The notes beneath the pieces are model-generated. The model saw only the letters and a list, made by a program, of their open reading frames with translations. It had not been told where the DNA came from and made no database searches. The position numbers and the translations under genes were made by a program. 64,000 nt of DNA from Legionella tucsonensis (GTDB lineage Bacteria > Pseudomonadota > Gammaproteobacteria > Legionellales > Legionellaceae). The DNA is taken from the NCBI RefSeq assembly GCF_001468035.1, contig NZ_LNZA01000001.1, forward strand, positions 1,836,221 through 1,900,220, written 5' to 3'. Within the stretch, counting starts at the first letter, position 1, and the number at the start of each line of letters is the position of its first letter. Of this stretch, positions 34,447 to 43,431 are shown in pieces.

Positions 34447-34945
34447 AAACGACCCTATTTTAAGACAAACCTCTGAGCCAATTGCAGAATCAGAATTTGG
34501 CAGCGACTGGTTAAAAGAATTGATTAAGACTATGTTCGACATTATGGCGGACAAAGGTGCTGTAGGAGTAGCTGCTCCTCAAATTGGTATAAGCAAACGC
34601 GTTATTGTATTTGGAACTAATTACACCAAACGGAGAAAGCCAGAATACCCAATTCCTGATACGGCCTTAATCAATCCTTCATTAAAGGTTCTCTCCAAGG
34701 AAATTCAAACTGGTTACGAGGGTTGCCTTAATTGCGGTGAATTAATGGGGGAAGTTCCAAGAGCCATGGATATTGAATATTCAGGCTTTGACATAGATGG
34801 AAATAAAATTACTAAAAAAGCATCTGGCTTGGAAGCCCGAATTCTTCAACATGAAATTGATCACCTGGATGGATTTTTATTTTTAGACCGAGTGGAAGAT
34901 CAAGACTCAGTAACCACATTATCGGAACTGCAAAATAAAGGATAA
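34427..34945 (+). CDS. def: Peptide deformylase
   Basis: 172 residues, overlapping the preceding gene by 20 bases. The three metal motifs are GVAAPQIG (GxGxAAxQ), EGCLN (EGCLS with Ser replaced by Asn, Cys present) and HEIDHLDG. It would remove the N-formyl group from nascent proteins. A second deformylase on a mobile island is often associated with tolerance to deformylase inhibitors, and a transporter follows directly. The usual chromosomal copy is presumed to be elsewhere. Confidence 0.92.
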   Translation: MNTLLDKNDPILRQTSEPIAESEFGSDWLKELIKTMFDIMADKGAVGVAAPQIGISKRVIVFGTNYTKRRKPEYPIPDTALINPSLKVLSKEIQTGYEGCLNCGELMGEVPRAMDIEYSGFDIDGNKITKKASGLEARILQHEIDHLDGFLFLDRVEDQDSVTTLSELQNKG

Positions 34946-34949
34946 TTTG

Positions 34950-36245
34950 ATGAAGCACCAAACCCGAATTATTATGGCAGGCACACTAGGCAATTTAATT
35001 GAATCCTTTGACATGGCTATTTGCGGCCTACTCTCGGTTTATATTGCTAAATACCTGATAGGTGATGCATCTAAGGGTTTGTTTCTTGTATTTCTGACTT
35101 TTTTTGCTGGATACCTAGCACGACCCATTGGGGCTATGATAATGGGATTGCTATCTGATATCTATGGTAGGAAAATTATTCTAGCAGGATCAATACTAGC
35201 GATGGGTGTATCAACTACTCTTATTGGCTTCATCCCTCCTCACAGTACTATAGGTATATTCTCGGTTATGGCTTTATTAGCACTAAGAGTAATCCAGAGC
35301 TTTTCTTGTGGAGCAGAATATCTGAACTCCTCAGCTTACTTGGTTGAAAATGCCGACGCAGCAAAAAAAGGCTACTCGGGCAGCTGGGCTTCCTTTGGCG
35401 CAATGTCAGGAATGCTAGTAGCGTCCTTGATTGCATTGATAGTTACTTACTTTTCTAAACATTATCCTGAGCAGGATTGGCTAATCTGGCGCGTGCCTTT
35501 TGTCCTTGCGTTATTGGGTTCATCCATAGGCTTATATATCCGTTTGTGTATTCCAGAGAGTATGGAATATATTATGTACTATGCAGACAGGCCCAAGCCT
35601 AAATTTAAGAGCTTGTTTTCAGAATCCATCAACTTTATCAAAAATAATAAAATTCAATCCTTATATGTATTTGTTTTAAGTTACTTGGGGGTAACTACTA
35701 CTTTCCAGATTTATATTTATGGTCCAATGCAAGCGCATTTATATGGCCATTTTCAAGATCATGAAATTATTTTGTCGAATATTCTCTCTCTGATTGTTTT
35801 ATTAGCAATATTTCCTTTAGTTGGGAAACTTTCTGATAAAGTGAATAGAGAAAAAATTGTGATTTTGGCTAGCATCGGTTTCCTTGTTCTTTCTCAACCA
35901 TTTTTTTATGTTCTATCTCATCATGATATTTACAATCTCTTATTAGGCCAGGCATTAATTGCAATACCAGCTGGCGCATACTATGCAACTGTTCCAGTAA
36001 TTTTATCCGAAATGTTCCCCATTAAATTGCGTTGCACAGTTTTGTCGATATTATACTCAACTGCAGCAAGTTTATCTGCTGGACTTGCTCCATTAATATC
36101 ACTCATGTTGGTCGAGAAAACACAAGTGGCTTCATCGCCTTCAATGTTGATTTTCGTTTTAGTTGTAATAGTTTTTATTGCATTGACTCTGAAAGCAAAA
36201 GCAACTCAAAAGCAATCGGAATATCTCACAAAGATTCAATGGTAA
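34950..36245 (+). CDS. MFS transporter, MHS (metabolite:H+ symporter) type
   Basis: 431 residues from ATG 34950, four bases after the deformylase stop. Twelve membrane helices are expected. The start LGNLIESFDMAICGLL and SDIYGRKIILAGSI (loop 2-3 motif with G-R-K) are MHS/ProP-like. It takes up or exports a small solute with protons. Legionella Pht transporters also belong to MFS. Its operon position suggests export or uptake of a ligand handled by the XRE/sensor pair. Confidence 0.85.
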   Translation: MKHQTRIIMAGTLGNLIESFDMAICGLLSVYIAKYLIGDASKGLFLVFLTFFAGYLARPIGAMIMGLLSDIYGRKIILAGSILAMGVSTTLIGFIPPHSTIGIFSVMALLALRVIQSFSCGAEYLNSSAYLVENADAAKKGYSGSWASFGAMSGMLVASLIALIVTYFSKHYPEQDWLIWRVPFVLALLGSSIGLYIRLCIPESMEYIMYYADRPKPKFKSLFSESINFIKNNKIQSLYVFVLSYLGVTTTFQIYIYGPMQAHLYGHFQDHEIILSNILSLIVLLAIFPLVGKLSDKVNREKIVILASIGFLVLSQPFFYVLSHHDIYNLLLGQALIAIPAGAYYATVPVILSEMFPIKLRCTVLSILYSTAASLSAGLAPLISLMLVEKTQVASSPSMLIFVLVVIVFIALTLKAKATQKQSEYLTKIQW

Positions 36246-36310
36246 TATATCAATAAAAGTTGTTTACATAATTAAGTTCAATCTCTTCTTCACTTGAAAA
36301 GCCGGCGAAT

Positions 36311-38218
36311 CTAAGAGTTTTCACTGTCAGTACTATAAAAAAATTTACCTTGGGGAAATTTAATATTTGGTATCCATAAAGGAATTCCAGCCCATCCCTT
36401 TCTTACATCTCCTGTAATCCGATATAATGTTAATACTACTTTATCTTGAAACCGCAGCCCCAACTTTCTATCATCCGGAGAAAGTAACGTACCGGTTTCT
36501 TTACCTATATTTCGCTCGCGTCTAACTATTAAAACAGCTTGCTTTTGTTCTTTTTTTTCTAATGAATCAATGCAATTAATAAAGTTTTCTGCAGGCCAAT
36601 CGTTTTCAATTTCCGATTCAGTGTAAGATAGAAGCTGTTTGATGATCTCTATTTCTACAAATGTGTACTCAACTTGAGCATCAAAAGCAGCTGTAAGATC
36701 ATCGATTATCTGCCTATTATTAGGTGTAGGATAACTAGGAAATAAATTTACTCCTCCTGCAATGACCTGAAGTTTTTTCTTATTTACAACGTTTAAGCGG
36801 GTTGGACTGACATTTTTAGGATAAATTAGTTGAATTCCTTCAATACCATATTCAACAATGTAATCAATAATAGCATTGTTAGCATTATTAAGATCTGTGA
36901 ACAGCTTAAGCAAGCTAGCTGGTAGAAACATCCTAACCAAACCTGGATCTCGATCGTAACCAAACGCACGACAATGCTGCCAGAATGTATCTGCCTGTGG
37001 CTTTTTAGATTTTCTACAATAATAAGTAGTTTGAAGGTTGGGAAAAGTGTATCCCCTTCCTAAACAATTACCACCTACGACAATATTTATACCTACTTTG
37101 AAATCTGTTTCTCCTGCATTCTTAGAAGCAGAATTCATCGTAGTAATTTTTATTTTTTCATTTTCCAAAAATTCAGAAATTACTTCATAAGTTTCATCAA
37201 ATGATAAAATATCTGGTTTAGTACTTTGTAAATCGATCCATGCTTCGTGCAATAATAATTGGAATGAATCGTCTTCATATGCACTATATAGAAACAAATT
37301 TAATGCTTGGCCAATACGTTCAGCAATTATTTCATGATCACTGATATTTACGCTCGGATGAATGAGAAAATTACAAGAACTTTTTTTTTCGACGGAAATT
37401 AAATGTGCTGCAGCAACTAAAAAAGAAGTAATAGCTTTAATCATTCCTTCAGGTAAATGCCTATCTTGTTCTCGTAAATCAGAAATCTCATCTTCATGAG
37501 TAATGCGTATTACATATGACGGAGGGATGCTATAAAAAAAATTTCCTCCTAAATACCCTTCCCCTGGTGGAAAATAATATACAAACTCTGGTTTATATTC
37601 ACCTTCTTCTTGTAAAAAAAGTGATTGAGCAGTTGCTGTAACTTGCAAATAAAAACTACTATTAGCTATTTTTCTTATCTCTGAAATTCTCTTATTGATT
37701 GTGCTTTGATCATCTTTATTTATTTTAGTATTAAGACTAGCAGCATCACTTTCATCATCAATTATGAATACAGGACGGCCAACCAAAAAACGAGAGGAAA
37801 TTAAATTATTTTTCCATGTTTCTAAAACCCGACCATTTTTCTTTAAAATGATCACTACAGGCTTTCTCATATTATTAGAAAAGAAACGCATATCATCTTG
37901 TTCATCACAAACACAAAACGTATCCAACAAACCAAGCGATCTTTCCAGAGTTTGTTTTTGAAGGCTAACGCTATCAGTCGTTAGAATAATAAACACCTCG
38001 AAATCATAATCTGCAGCAGCTGCTAATATCCCGAGCATATGGCCTGTTTTACCGCTTTGAACATTTCCTAGCAATAACCCAGATCGATGATTTCTGAAAT
38101 CAAAATTTTCAATGTGTTCAGGTATTATTTTTTGGATGGTCTGATCTATTGATTTTACAATAAGTGGATTTGATGAGTGATGATTAACTAATTTTCTATA
38201 AGACTTATAATGTATCAT
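36311..38218 (-). CDS. Z1-domain ATPase
   Basis: 635 residues. GNVQSGKTGHMLGILAAAADYDFEVFIIL is the Q-x-G-K-T-type P-loop start of Z1 proteins, then FIIDDESDAA (Walker B-like), LNTK and GGNCLGRGYTFPNLQTTYY, the SF2-like arginine finger region. The Z1 family accompanies restriction-modification loci and MORC-type ATPases. It shares ATGA with the preceding PLD nuclease and is the last gene of the vsr-methylase-nuclease-Z1 operon. It most likely powers translocation or remodelling in restriction. Confidence 0.88.
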   Translation of the reverse strand: MIHYKSYRKLVNHHSSNPLIVKSIDQTIQKIIPEHIENFDFRNHRSGLLLGNVQSGKTGHMLGILAAAADYDFEVFIILTTDSVSLQKQTLERSLGLLDTFCVCDEQDDMRFFSNNMRKPVVIILKKNGRVLETWKNNLISSRFLVGRPVFIIDDESDAASLNTKINKDDQSTINKRISEIRKIANSSFYLQVTATAQSLFLQEEGEYKPEFVYYFPPGEGYLGGNFFYSIPPSYVIRITHEDEISDLREQDRHLPEGMIKAITSFLVAAAHLISVEKKSSCNFLIHPSVNISDHEIIAERIGQALNLFLYSAYEDDSFQLLLHEAWIDLQSTKPDILSFDETYEVISEFLENEKIKITTMNSASKNAGETDFKVGINIVVGGNCLGRGYTFPNLQTTYYCRKSKKPQADTFWQHCRAFGYDRDPGLVRMFLPASLLKLFTDLNNANNAIIDYIVEYGIEGIQLIYPKNVSPTRLNVVNKKKLQVIAGGVNLFPSYPTPNNRQIIDDLTAAFDAQVEYTFVEIEIIKQLLSYTESEIENDWPAENFINCIDSLEKKEQKQAVLIVRRERNIGKETGTLLSPDDRKLGLRFQDKVVLTLYRITGDVRKGWAGIPLWIPNIKFPQGKFFYSTDSENS

Positions 38219-39297
38219 AATTTGTCCACGCTGAAGTCCATGAACCAGAGGTTAGGATCTGCCGTAGCTTGCAAAGTAAAATTATGCCGACCATATTTAT
38301 CTAATACTTCTTTGGTGACAGGTTTTCCTACTTTTAGTACGCCAAATTTTTCTAACCGCCCTTTCAGCCATTTTCCTAAGCAGGTTAATCCTCCCGAAGA
38401 TTTAGTCGTTCTGAAATTTTTGTAGCCACTGCCATTAATTATACACTCAAACTCATAACCATCGTCAGTAAATACTCTAATCCGTCTATCCTTTTCATTT
38501 AAGGCAGGTTTTGGATAATGAGGTAAATCCACTATTCTACGCGGCACAATAAGTTCTACTTCATACCATGGTCTTGCTCTAATTATGCCATTTTTAGATT
38601 TTCTTCCTTTGCCAAAATGTGCATTGATATTACTTTTAGGTGCAACTTCATAAGTTGCAAGAGGGATATCAAATTTTATTGATTGGTTTATTGTTTCCTT
38701 TAATGCAGTTAATTGGAAATCTTCTAACTTAACAATACAATCTAAGGGTGTTAATAAGTCATTAGTTTCTCTAAATTCTAAAATTTCCACTTCAGAAAGG
38801 TCTAAGGAAGATTTCGTTGACAGTTCATTTATAAAATAATTAATTTCATCATTTATTTCTTGTTCAGAAACTAAAATATCCGTTTCATATTGTCTTATGG
38901 GATTATGTAATAAAATATTATTCAAATTTGATGAACCAATTATAGATGCAAAAGTAGTTGAGTCTTTTTCAAATGAGTATAGCTTTCCGTGAAACGGGAA
39001 ACTGGTAACTAATTTAACTGTCCCGAGACGGTTTGAAGTGAGAAATTGGTGCATTTGCATTGCTGCAGCATATTGAGCATGAGTGAATTTATCAAAATAG
39101 TGCATACCAATAACTAAATTACAATATGGGCCACCATTTTGATAAATAGATTCAGCTATAAAATCTATTGCATTTTCAGATATATAACCTGTAGCTATAT
39201 TCACTGCGGTTGATTGTAGTAATAAACTGTGGAACTGTGCGTTAAACTTATTATGCCCCATTTTTAAAGGGGGGAAATTAGACATTAAAAGCTTCAT
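38215..39297 (-). CDS. PLD-fold restriction endonuclease (NgoFVII-like)
   Basis: 360 residues from ATG 39297 (GGAG upstream; the frame to 39315 begins with TTG). The N-terminal PLD domain has TGYISENAIDF, then FHGKLYSFEKD and GSSNLNN, the H-x-K...N active site. The C terminus is a DNA-binding region. It cuts DNA unmethylated by the adjoining methylase. It starts seven bases after the methylase stop, and its stop overlaps the Z1 start. Confidence 0.82.
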   Translation of the reverse strand: MKLLMSNFPPLKMGHNKFNAQFHSLLLQSTAVNIATGYISENAIDFIAESIYQNGGPYCNLVIGMHYFDKFTHAQYAAAMQMHQFLTSNRLGTVKLVTSFPFHGKLYSFEKDSTTFASIIGSSNLNNILLHNPIRQYETDILVSEQEINDEINYFINELSTKSSLDLSEVEILEFRETNDLLTPLDCIVKLEDFQLTALKETINQSIKFDIPLATYEVAPKSNINAHFGKGRKSKNGIIRARPWYEVELIVPRRIVDLPHYPKPALNEKDRRIRVFTDDGYEFECIINGSGYKNFRTTKSSGGLTCLGKWLKGRLEKFGVLKVGKPVTKEVLDKYGRHNFTLQATADPNLWFMDFSVDKL

Positions 39298-39304
39298 ATA
39301 TGTT

Positions 39305-40423
39305 CTACGCTCCAACTAAAATTCTATGATTCTGTTCATCGTATTTTAGGCGTTCTTTGATACTCATTTTTTTTAGTCTATCCCCAATAATATACAAATT
39401 TTCTTGATTATATTTCTTTTCAAACAATGGCTTTAAAGATTGGGCTAATAAATTAACCCCTCTAGGAGGAACAGCATTTCCAATTTGTCTTCGTACTTCG
39501 GTTATACTACCTTCAAAATAAAAATCGTCAGGAAAGGACTGAAGACGTGCCCGCTCTCTATTTGTTAGTGGCCTCGGTTCTGGAAAATGATATCCCCAAG
39601 TTCCGCCTCCACCTGCAGCAATAATTGTTTTTGCAGGTTCGTTTCGATGGATTCTGCGATATACATGGCTAATCATGCCTTTAACATATAAGGGATGATC
39701 TTTGGGAATATCAGTAAAATTTCCACCTTCAGGAATTAATTTTAACATTTCTATTGTTTTTGGCTGAGCATTCATATGTTCATTATTGAAAGTGGCTTTT
39801 TCCGCCCCTTTTAATGCTTCACCTGCAGTAAAATAAGGACGTTTTCCAGTACCATGTGTCGGCTCTGGATGTATAAAGTTAAATCCTGTATCTTTTCTAA
39901 TTCCTACTATCAGCACTCGTTCTCTAAACTGAGGAACTCCATACTCAGCGAAATTATAAAGCTGTATTTTTACTAAGTATCCTGGGGAAATATCTTCAAA
40001 ATCTTTAATGATTGTTTCTATTGCTTTGTTTTTGTTTGCACTTAACAGACCTTTTACATTTTCAGCCACAAATGCTTGAGGTTTTTTAGCATCAATAAAG
40101 CGTAGAAAACTTTTATATAAATTACCTCTTTCACCATTCAAACCTGGACGTTTCCATATCATAGAAAAGTCTTGACAAGGAAAACCACCTAAAATTATAT
40201 CACAATCAGGGATGGTTCTATCGGTGTATGGGTCAATTTCTTCTATATCTCCACAGTGCATAACATCACCAAAATTATGAGTAAATGTCTTAGCTGCCCA
40301 AGGATTGAAATCATTAGCCCAAATCGTTTTATATCCCTCTTGATGAAAACCTAAATCTAACCCTCCGCAACCAGAAAAAAGAGACAATATTCTGGGAATT
40401 TTACAATCTAGGTTTTCTTTCAT
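39305..40423 (-). CDS. DNA cytosine-5 methyltransferase
   Basis: 372 residues. Motifs are LFSGCGGLDLGF (I), GGFPCQDFS (IV, catalytic Cys), ENVKGL (VI), and the later AKTIIAAGGGG and RQIGNAVPPRG (X). It transfers methyl from S-adenosylmethionine to C5 of cytosine in its target and protects host DNA. The preceding vsr gene is one base away, consistent with repair of deaminated 5-methylcytosine at the same sites. Target sequence unknown. Confidence 0.95.
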   Translation of the reverse strand: MKENLDCKIPRILSLFSGCGGLDLGFHQEGYKTIWANDFNPWAAKTFTHNFGDVMHCGDIEEIDPYTDRTIPDCDIILGGFPCQDFSMIWKRPGLNGERGNLYKSFLRFIDAKKPQAFVAENVKGLLSANKNKAIETIIKDFEDISPGYLVKIQLYNFAEYGVPQFRERVLIVGIRKDTGFNFIHPEPTHGTGKRPYFTAGEALKGAEKATFNNEHMNAQPKTIEMLKLIPEGGNFTDIPKDHPLYVKGMISHVYRRIHRNEPAKTIIAAGGGGTWGYHFPEPRPLTNRERARLQSFPDDFYFEGSITEVRRQIGNAVPPRGVNLLAQSLKPLFEKKYNQENLYIIGDRLKKMSIKERLKYDEQNHRILVGA

Positions 40424-40424
40424 T

Positions 40425-40850
40425 TTAATTATTTCCTTGAATATTTTTTATTTCATTCAATAAGTTCAATAAAAATTGATTTTTTTTTATTTGACATTCC
40501 CAAATAATTAGAACTCTCCACCCTAGTTTAATAAGCTGTTCATTATGACATTTATCTCTTATCTTATTTTTCTCAATTTTATTCACCCAATATTCAATAT
40601 TTGATTTTGGGATGTTAGAACGCTTACATGATGGATCTGCATGTCCATGCCAAAAACACCCATGAACGAATACTACCGTTTTATATTTAGTAAAAACTAA
40701 ATCGGGCTTTCCTGGCAATAACTTACAATGCAATTTAAATCGTAATCCCTGCCTATGAAGAAATGATCTTACTAATTTTTCTGGTTTCGTATCTTTTGCT
40801 TTTATCAATCCCATTATATGGCTTCGTTTTTCTTGACTAAAACTGTCCAT
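40425..40850 (-). CDS. vsr: Very short patch repair endonuclease
   Basis: 141 residues, the usual Vsr length. IKAKDTKPEKLVRSFLH, GKPDLVF (metal-binding Asp), VFVHGCFWHGH and GWRVLIIWECQIK are hallmarks. It nicks 5' of T in T:G mismatches arising from deaminated 5-methylcytosine. It is the first gene of the leftward methylase operon. The 250-base upstream region to the repressor has no other gene. Confidence 0.93.
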   Translation of the reverse strand: MDSFSQEKRSHIMGLIKAKDTKPEKLVRSFLHRQGLRFKLHCKLLPGKPDLVFTKYKTVVFVHGCFWHGHADPSCKRSNIPKSNIEYWVNKIEKNKIRDKCHNEQLIKLGWRVLIIWECQIKKNQFLLNLLNEIKNIQGNN

Positions 40851-41101
40851 ATATTTTCACCAAAGATAATTTAGCACATAATGTATATGTACACACAAAA
40901 ACAACATCATCTAAATACCTAAACATACATCACAAACGTGTTGTTTTTTTATTATAGCCACTACCAAACTAAAATTTTACATGAAATGCAGAGCCATGGT
41001 AAAGAGATGTATTGAAAAAGCAACAGTTCTCCAAATTAAAGAAGTCAAACTCCACTTATAGAAAATAATCTAAATCTCATTTTTGACAATAATCCGGCTC
41101 T

Positions 41102-41362
41102 TTAACAAACCATTATTATCTTAGGATTAATAATTCTTTCTCCTCTTGTGTCATCTGTTAAGCATAATAGCCAAGAAGCAGCAACCTGTAGTTCTTTAGA
41201 TAAAATCATTGCTTCCTTTGCCCCAGGACTCCTTGTTCCCTGCTCCCAATTCCCAATCCTAGCAGCACCTAACCCCGTCCTCTCAGCCAAAGCTTTAATC
41301 GTCAATCCATTTGCCTTTCTGGCTTGCGTAATCCTACTACCAATAATTTTTTTTATGTTCAT
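41102..41362 (-). CDS. XRE-type repressor lacking a C-terminal domain
   Basis: 86 residues, a helix-turn-helix (RITQARKANGLTIKALAERTGL, NWEQGTRSPGAKEAMILSKEL) ending shortly afterwards. It parallels the N terminus of the S24 repressor at 22829 but stops where that protein continues, so it is truncated or naturally short. It is divergent from lvrA; in Legionella ICEs a repressor gene (lvrR) occupies this place, hence a probable lvrR counterpart. The vsr operon lies immediately beyond it. Confidence 0.7.
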   Translation of the reverse strand: MNIKKIIGSRITQARKANGLTIKALAERTGLGAARIGNWEQGTRSPGAKEAMILSKELQVAASWLLCLTDDTRGERIINPKIIMVC

Positions 41363-41376
41363 TTAAGTTCATTTGC

Positions 41377-41461
41377 TATCAATCGAAAATACCCCATTGA
41401 CACTAAAAAGCCTGTATTTACAATGGGTTATAAATAACACGTTTCGTGTAATTGATTGATA
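41377..41461. promoter_or_regulatory. Divergent operator region, repressor/lvrA
   Basis: TATCAATC at 41377-41384 and GATTGATA at 41454-41461 are inverted repeats on either side of the dyad ACACGTTTCGTGT (41437-41449). Probably the operators of the leftward repressor, controlling lvrA onward. Confidence 0.5.
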
Positions 41462-41528
41462 CTAAATGAAATTATTTGATAGTGCAAGTGCTGTTTTTAT
41501 CGGTTCTTTTGAAGGATGAAATAGAAAA

Positions 41529-42434
41529 ATGGGATTTTTGTTTGTTAACACCGATGAATTATCAGCACTGATGGGATTACCTTATATTCAGCAATCAGCC
41601 TATTTACTTGGGATTCGCCCGTATATGGATCGTGAGACCTTTCTGGTAGGTGTTAAACGTAAAATCAGCTATCAACAGCTTTCTGAAGCTCTCTATGTTG
41701 AACCACACCAAGGCTATGAACATTCTGGTAGTCCAAGCCGTCAACAATTACGTCGTATCATTTACGCTCTTGAACGAGCTGGTCTTGTTGAGATTCAATC
41801 TATTGGCAAACAACTTATTTTAAAATGCCTGTTAGCTAATTCGGATTTGCCTGTCCAAAATAAACCCGACACAAACCCGACACATCAATCCAACACAAAC
41901 CCGAACGATAAAAATAATGTTAAATCATTAGGTTACGATAAAAATTATCGAAAACCCAACACAGTGACAAACCCAAAACCCGACACACCTCATAACTCAG
42001 AAGATATGTATGTGTGTGTGCGCCAACAATTTCAAAAATTTTGGTCTCTTTATCCACAGAAGCAGGATGAAGCCAGGGCATATCAGGAGTTTTTTAAAAT
42101 ACGTCCTGATGACAATTTACTTTCTCAAATTCTTGATGCCCTGCAAGCTCAAATTCAAAACCGTCAAGAAATGGAACTCTCAGGTGAATGGGTGCCCAAA
42201 TGGAAATTTCCCGCTAACTGGTTAGCCCAACAATGTTGGAACGATGCACTACTACCCTTACGTACTCAGGAGCAAACAAATGCAAGCAATCAAACAAGTT
42301 CTCGTAAAAAATCAGCAGCAGATATCCTCGCTGAATCCTGCAAAGACGCAAGCTTCAACTTCGACTTTGAAGACGATGCAATCCAAGAAGTCGCAAACAA
42401 CGTCATCCAATTCGGGGCAACCACCTATAAGTGA
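41529..42434 (+). CDS. lvrA: LvrA-like ICE regulator
   Basis: 301 residues. The N terminus (AYLLGIRPYMDRETFLVGVKRKISYQQLSEALYVEP, then SRQQLRRIIYALERAGLVEIQ) is a winged-helix domain; the middle is Asn/Thr/Pro-rich linker; the end is a Trp-rich helical segment (FQKFWSLYPQKQDEARAYQEF) like plasmid replication-associated proteins. The arrangement matches LvrA, the first gene of the lvrABC set that precedes conjugation operons in Legionella ICEs. It overlaps lvrB by 155 bases. Confidence 0.82.
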   Translation: MGFLFVNTDELSALMGLPYIQQSAYLLGIRPYMDRETFLVGVKRKISYQQLSEALYVEPHQGYEHSGSPSRQQLRRIIYALERAGLVEIQSIGKQLILKCLLANSDLPVQNKPDTNPTHQSNTNPNDKNNVKSLGYDKNYRKPNTVTNPKPDTPHNSEDMYVCVRQQFQKFWSLYPQKQDEARAYQEFFKIRPDDNLLSQILDALQAQIQNRQEMELSGEWVPKWKFPANWLAQQCWNDALLPLRTQEQTNASNQTSSRKKSAADILAESCKDASFNFDFEDDAIQEVANNVIQFGATTYK

Positions 42435-42801
42435 TAAACGAATTGATACTCTTTTTGCGCGCTTTAATGCCATATACGGTTACCTATGGCTTTCGGCATA
42501 TAACAATCCAAAAGTCTTGGAAATTGCAAGACTTGAATGGTCAGATAGCCTCAAAGAATTTGATAATCAAGTTCTGAAATTTGCTTTGGAAAAAACTAAG
42601 AAAACAGAGCACTATCCCCCTTCCCTGCCACTTTTCTATGAATGTTGTTTGACGATCAAAAAAAACATTCAAGCTCGCCAAGAAGCATTAAAAAAGAAAA
42701 CAGAAGTACATATACGCACCGATCCCAAAGTCGTCCAATTCCATATCAACCAAATGAAAGAAAGCCTCTTTAAAGAGGCTAAGGAGGAAAAATCATGCTG
42801 A
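42280..42801 (+). CDS. lvrB: LvrB-like protein
   Basis: 173 residues from ATG 42280, preceded by AGGAG; the longer frame to 42244 has no site. Recognisable stretch: RFNAIYGYLWLSAYNNPKVLEIARLEWS then KKTEHYPPSLPLFYECCLTIKK. Family role unclear; it is always seen between lvrA and lvrC. Start overlaps lvrA by 155 bases in another frame and the stop overlaps lvrC by seven. Confidence 0.8.
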   Translation: MQAIKQVLVKNQQQISSLNPAKTQASTSTLKTMQSKKSQTTSSNSGQPPISDKRIDTLFARFNAIYGYLWLSAYNNPKVLEIARLEWSDSLKEFDNQVLKFALEKTKKTEHYPPSLPLFYECCLTIKKNIQARQEALKKKTEVHIRTDPKVVQFHINQMKESLFKEAKEEKSC

Positions 42802-43025
42802 CGTTGATCCGTCGTATAGGCGAGGAAATTTACATTGATAAAGGCCGAATTAAAGTGCTTGTAATCTCTGAGAACGAAGGACGTATCAAACTTGGCATAG
42901 AAGCCCCGCGGCATGTAGATATTGAAAGAAAGGAAGTCTTTATTCGCAAAGCTGTAGAGCAACACGCCCTCGCTCAGGATCAAAGAAATAACAGCTCAAA
43001 ACAATCAAGAGGCGAGCATGACTAG
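42795..43025 (+). CDS. lvrC: CsrA-like RNA-binding regulator of the ICE (LvrC/CsrT type)
   Basis: 76 residues. MLTLIRRIGEEIYI is the CsrA start (MLxLTRRxGE), and IEAPRHVDIERKEVF has the RNA-binding R-x-V segment. The tail of 20 residues is longer than chromosomal CsrA. It binds GGA in mRNA leaders; ICE-borne CsrA paralogues in Legionella are reported to restrain conjugation and the lifestyle switch. It overlaps the next gene by eight bases, tying it to the conjugation operon. Confidence 0.93.
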   Translation: MLTLIRRIGEEIYIDKGRIKVLVISENEGRIKLGIEAPRHVDIERKEVFIRKAVEQHALAQDQRNNSSKQSRGEHD

Positions 43026-43431
43026 AAAAACGATACTATGTAGCCTTGTTTTATGTGTCTTGCACGTTCATGCAGCTGATATCACACAAGTAAGCCGCTA
43101 CGCTACAGTCAACAATCAACCATTAGCTGCCCAAATTAATCCATTAAAAACGGTTCAACAAATTCATTTTCCTACTTCCATTCAAACCATAGGTGAAGCT
43201 GTTAATTACTGGCTACGTTATTCCGGTTATCACCTTGCCACCAAAGAAAAACAAAGCGAAAGCCTACAACAAGTATTTCAACAATCATTACCACAAGTCA
43301 TTAGAAATCTTGGACCTTTAACGATCGAGCAAGGCCTCACTGTATTAGTCGGGCAACATCTATTTAATCTTAAACAAAACGATTTGTTAAGAGAGGTCAA
43401 TTTTAGCCTGATTGCAAGGAGAGTAGGATGA
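43018..43431 (+). CDS. PilL-like ICE protein (N-terminal domain type)
   Basis: 137 residues with a signal peptide (residues 1-19, ending VHAA). The segment TSIQTIGEAVNYWLRYSGYHLA...LPQVIRNLGPLTIEQGL is typical of the PFGI-1-type PilL N-terminal domain. The conjugation operon starts here and continues with overlapping genes. Confidence 0.75.
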   Translation: MTRKTILCSLVLCVLHVHAADITQVSRYATVNNQPLAAQINPLKTVQQIHFPTSIQTIGEAVNYWLRYSGYHLATKEKQSESLQQVFQQSLPQVIRNLGPLTIEQGLTVLVGQHLFNLKQNDLLREVNFSLIARRVG

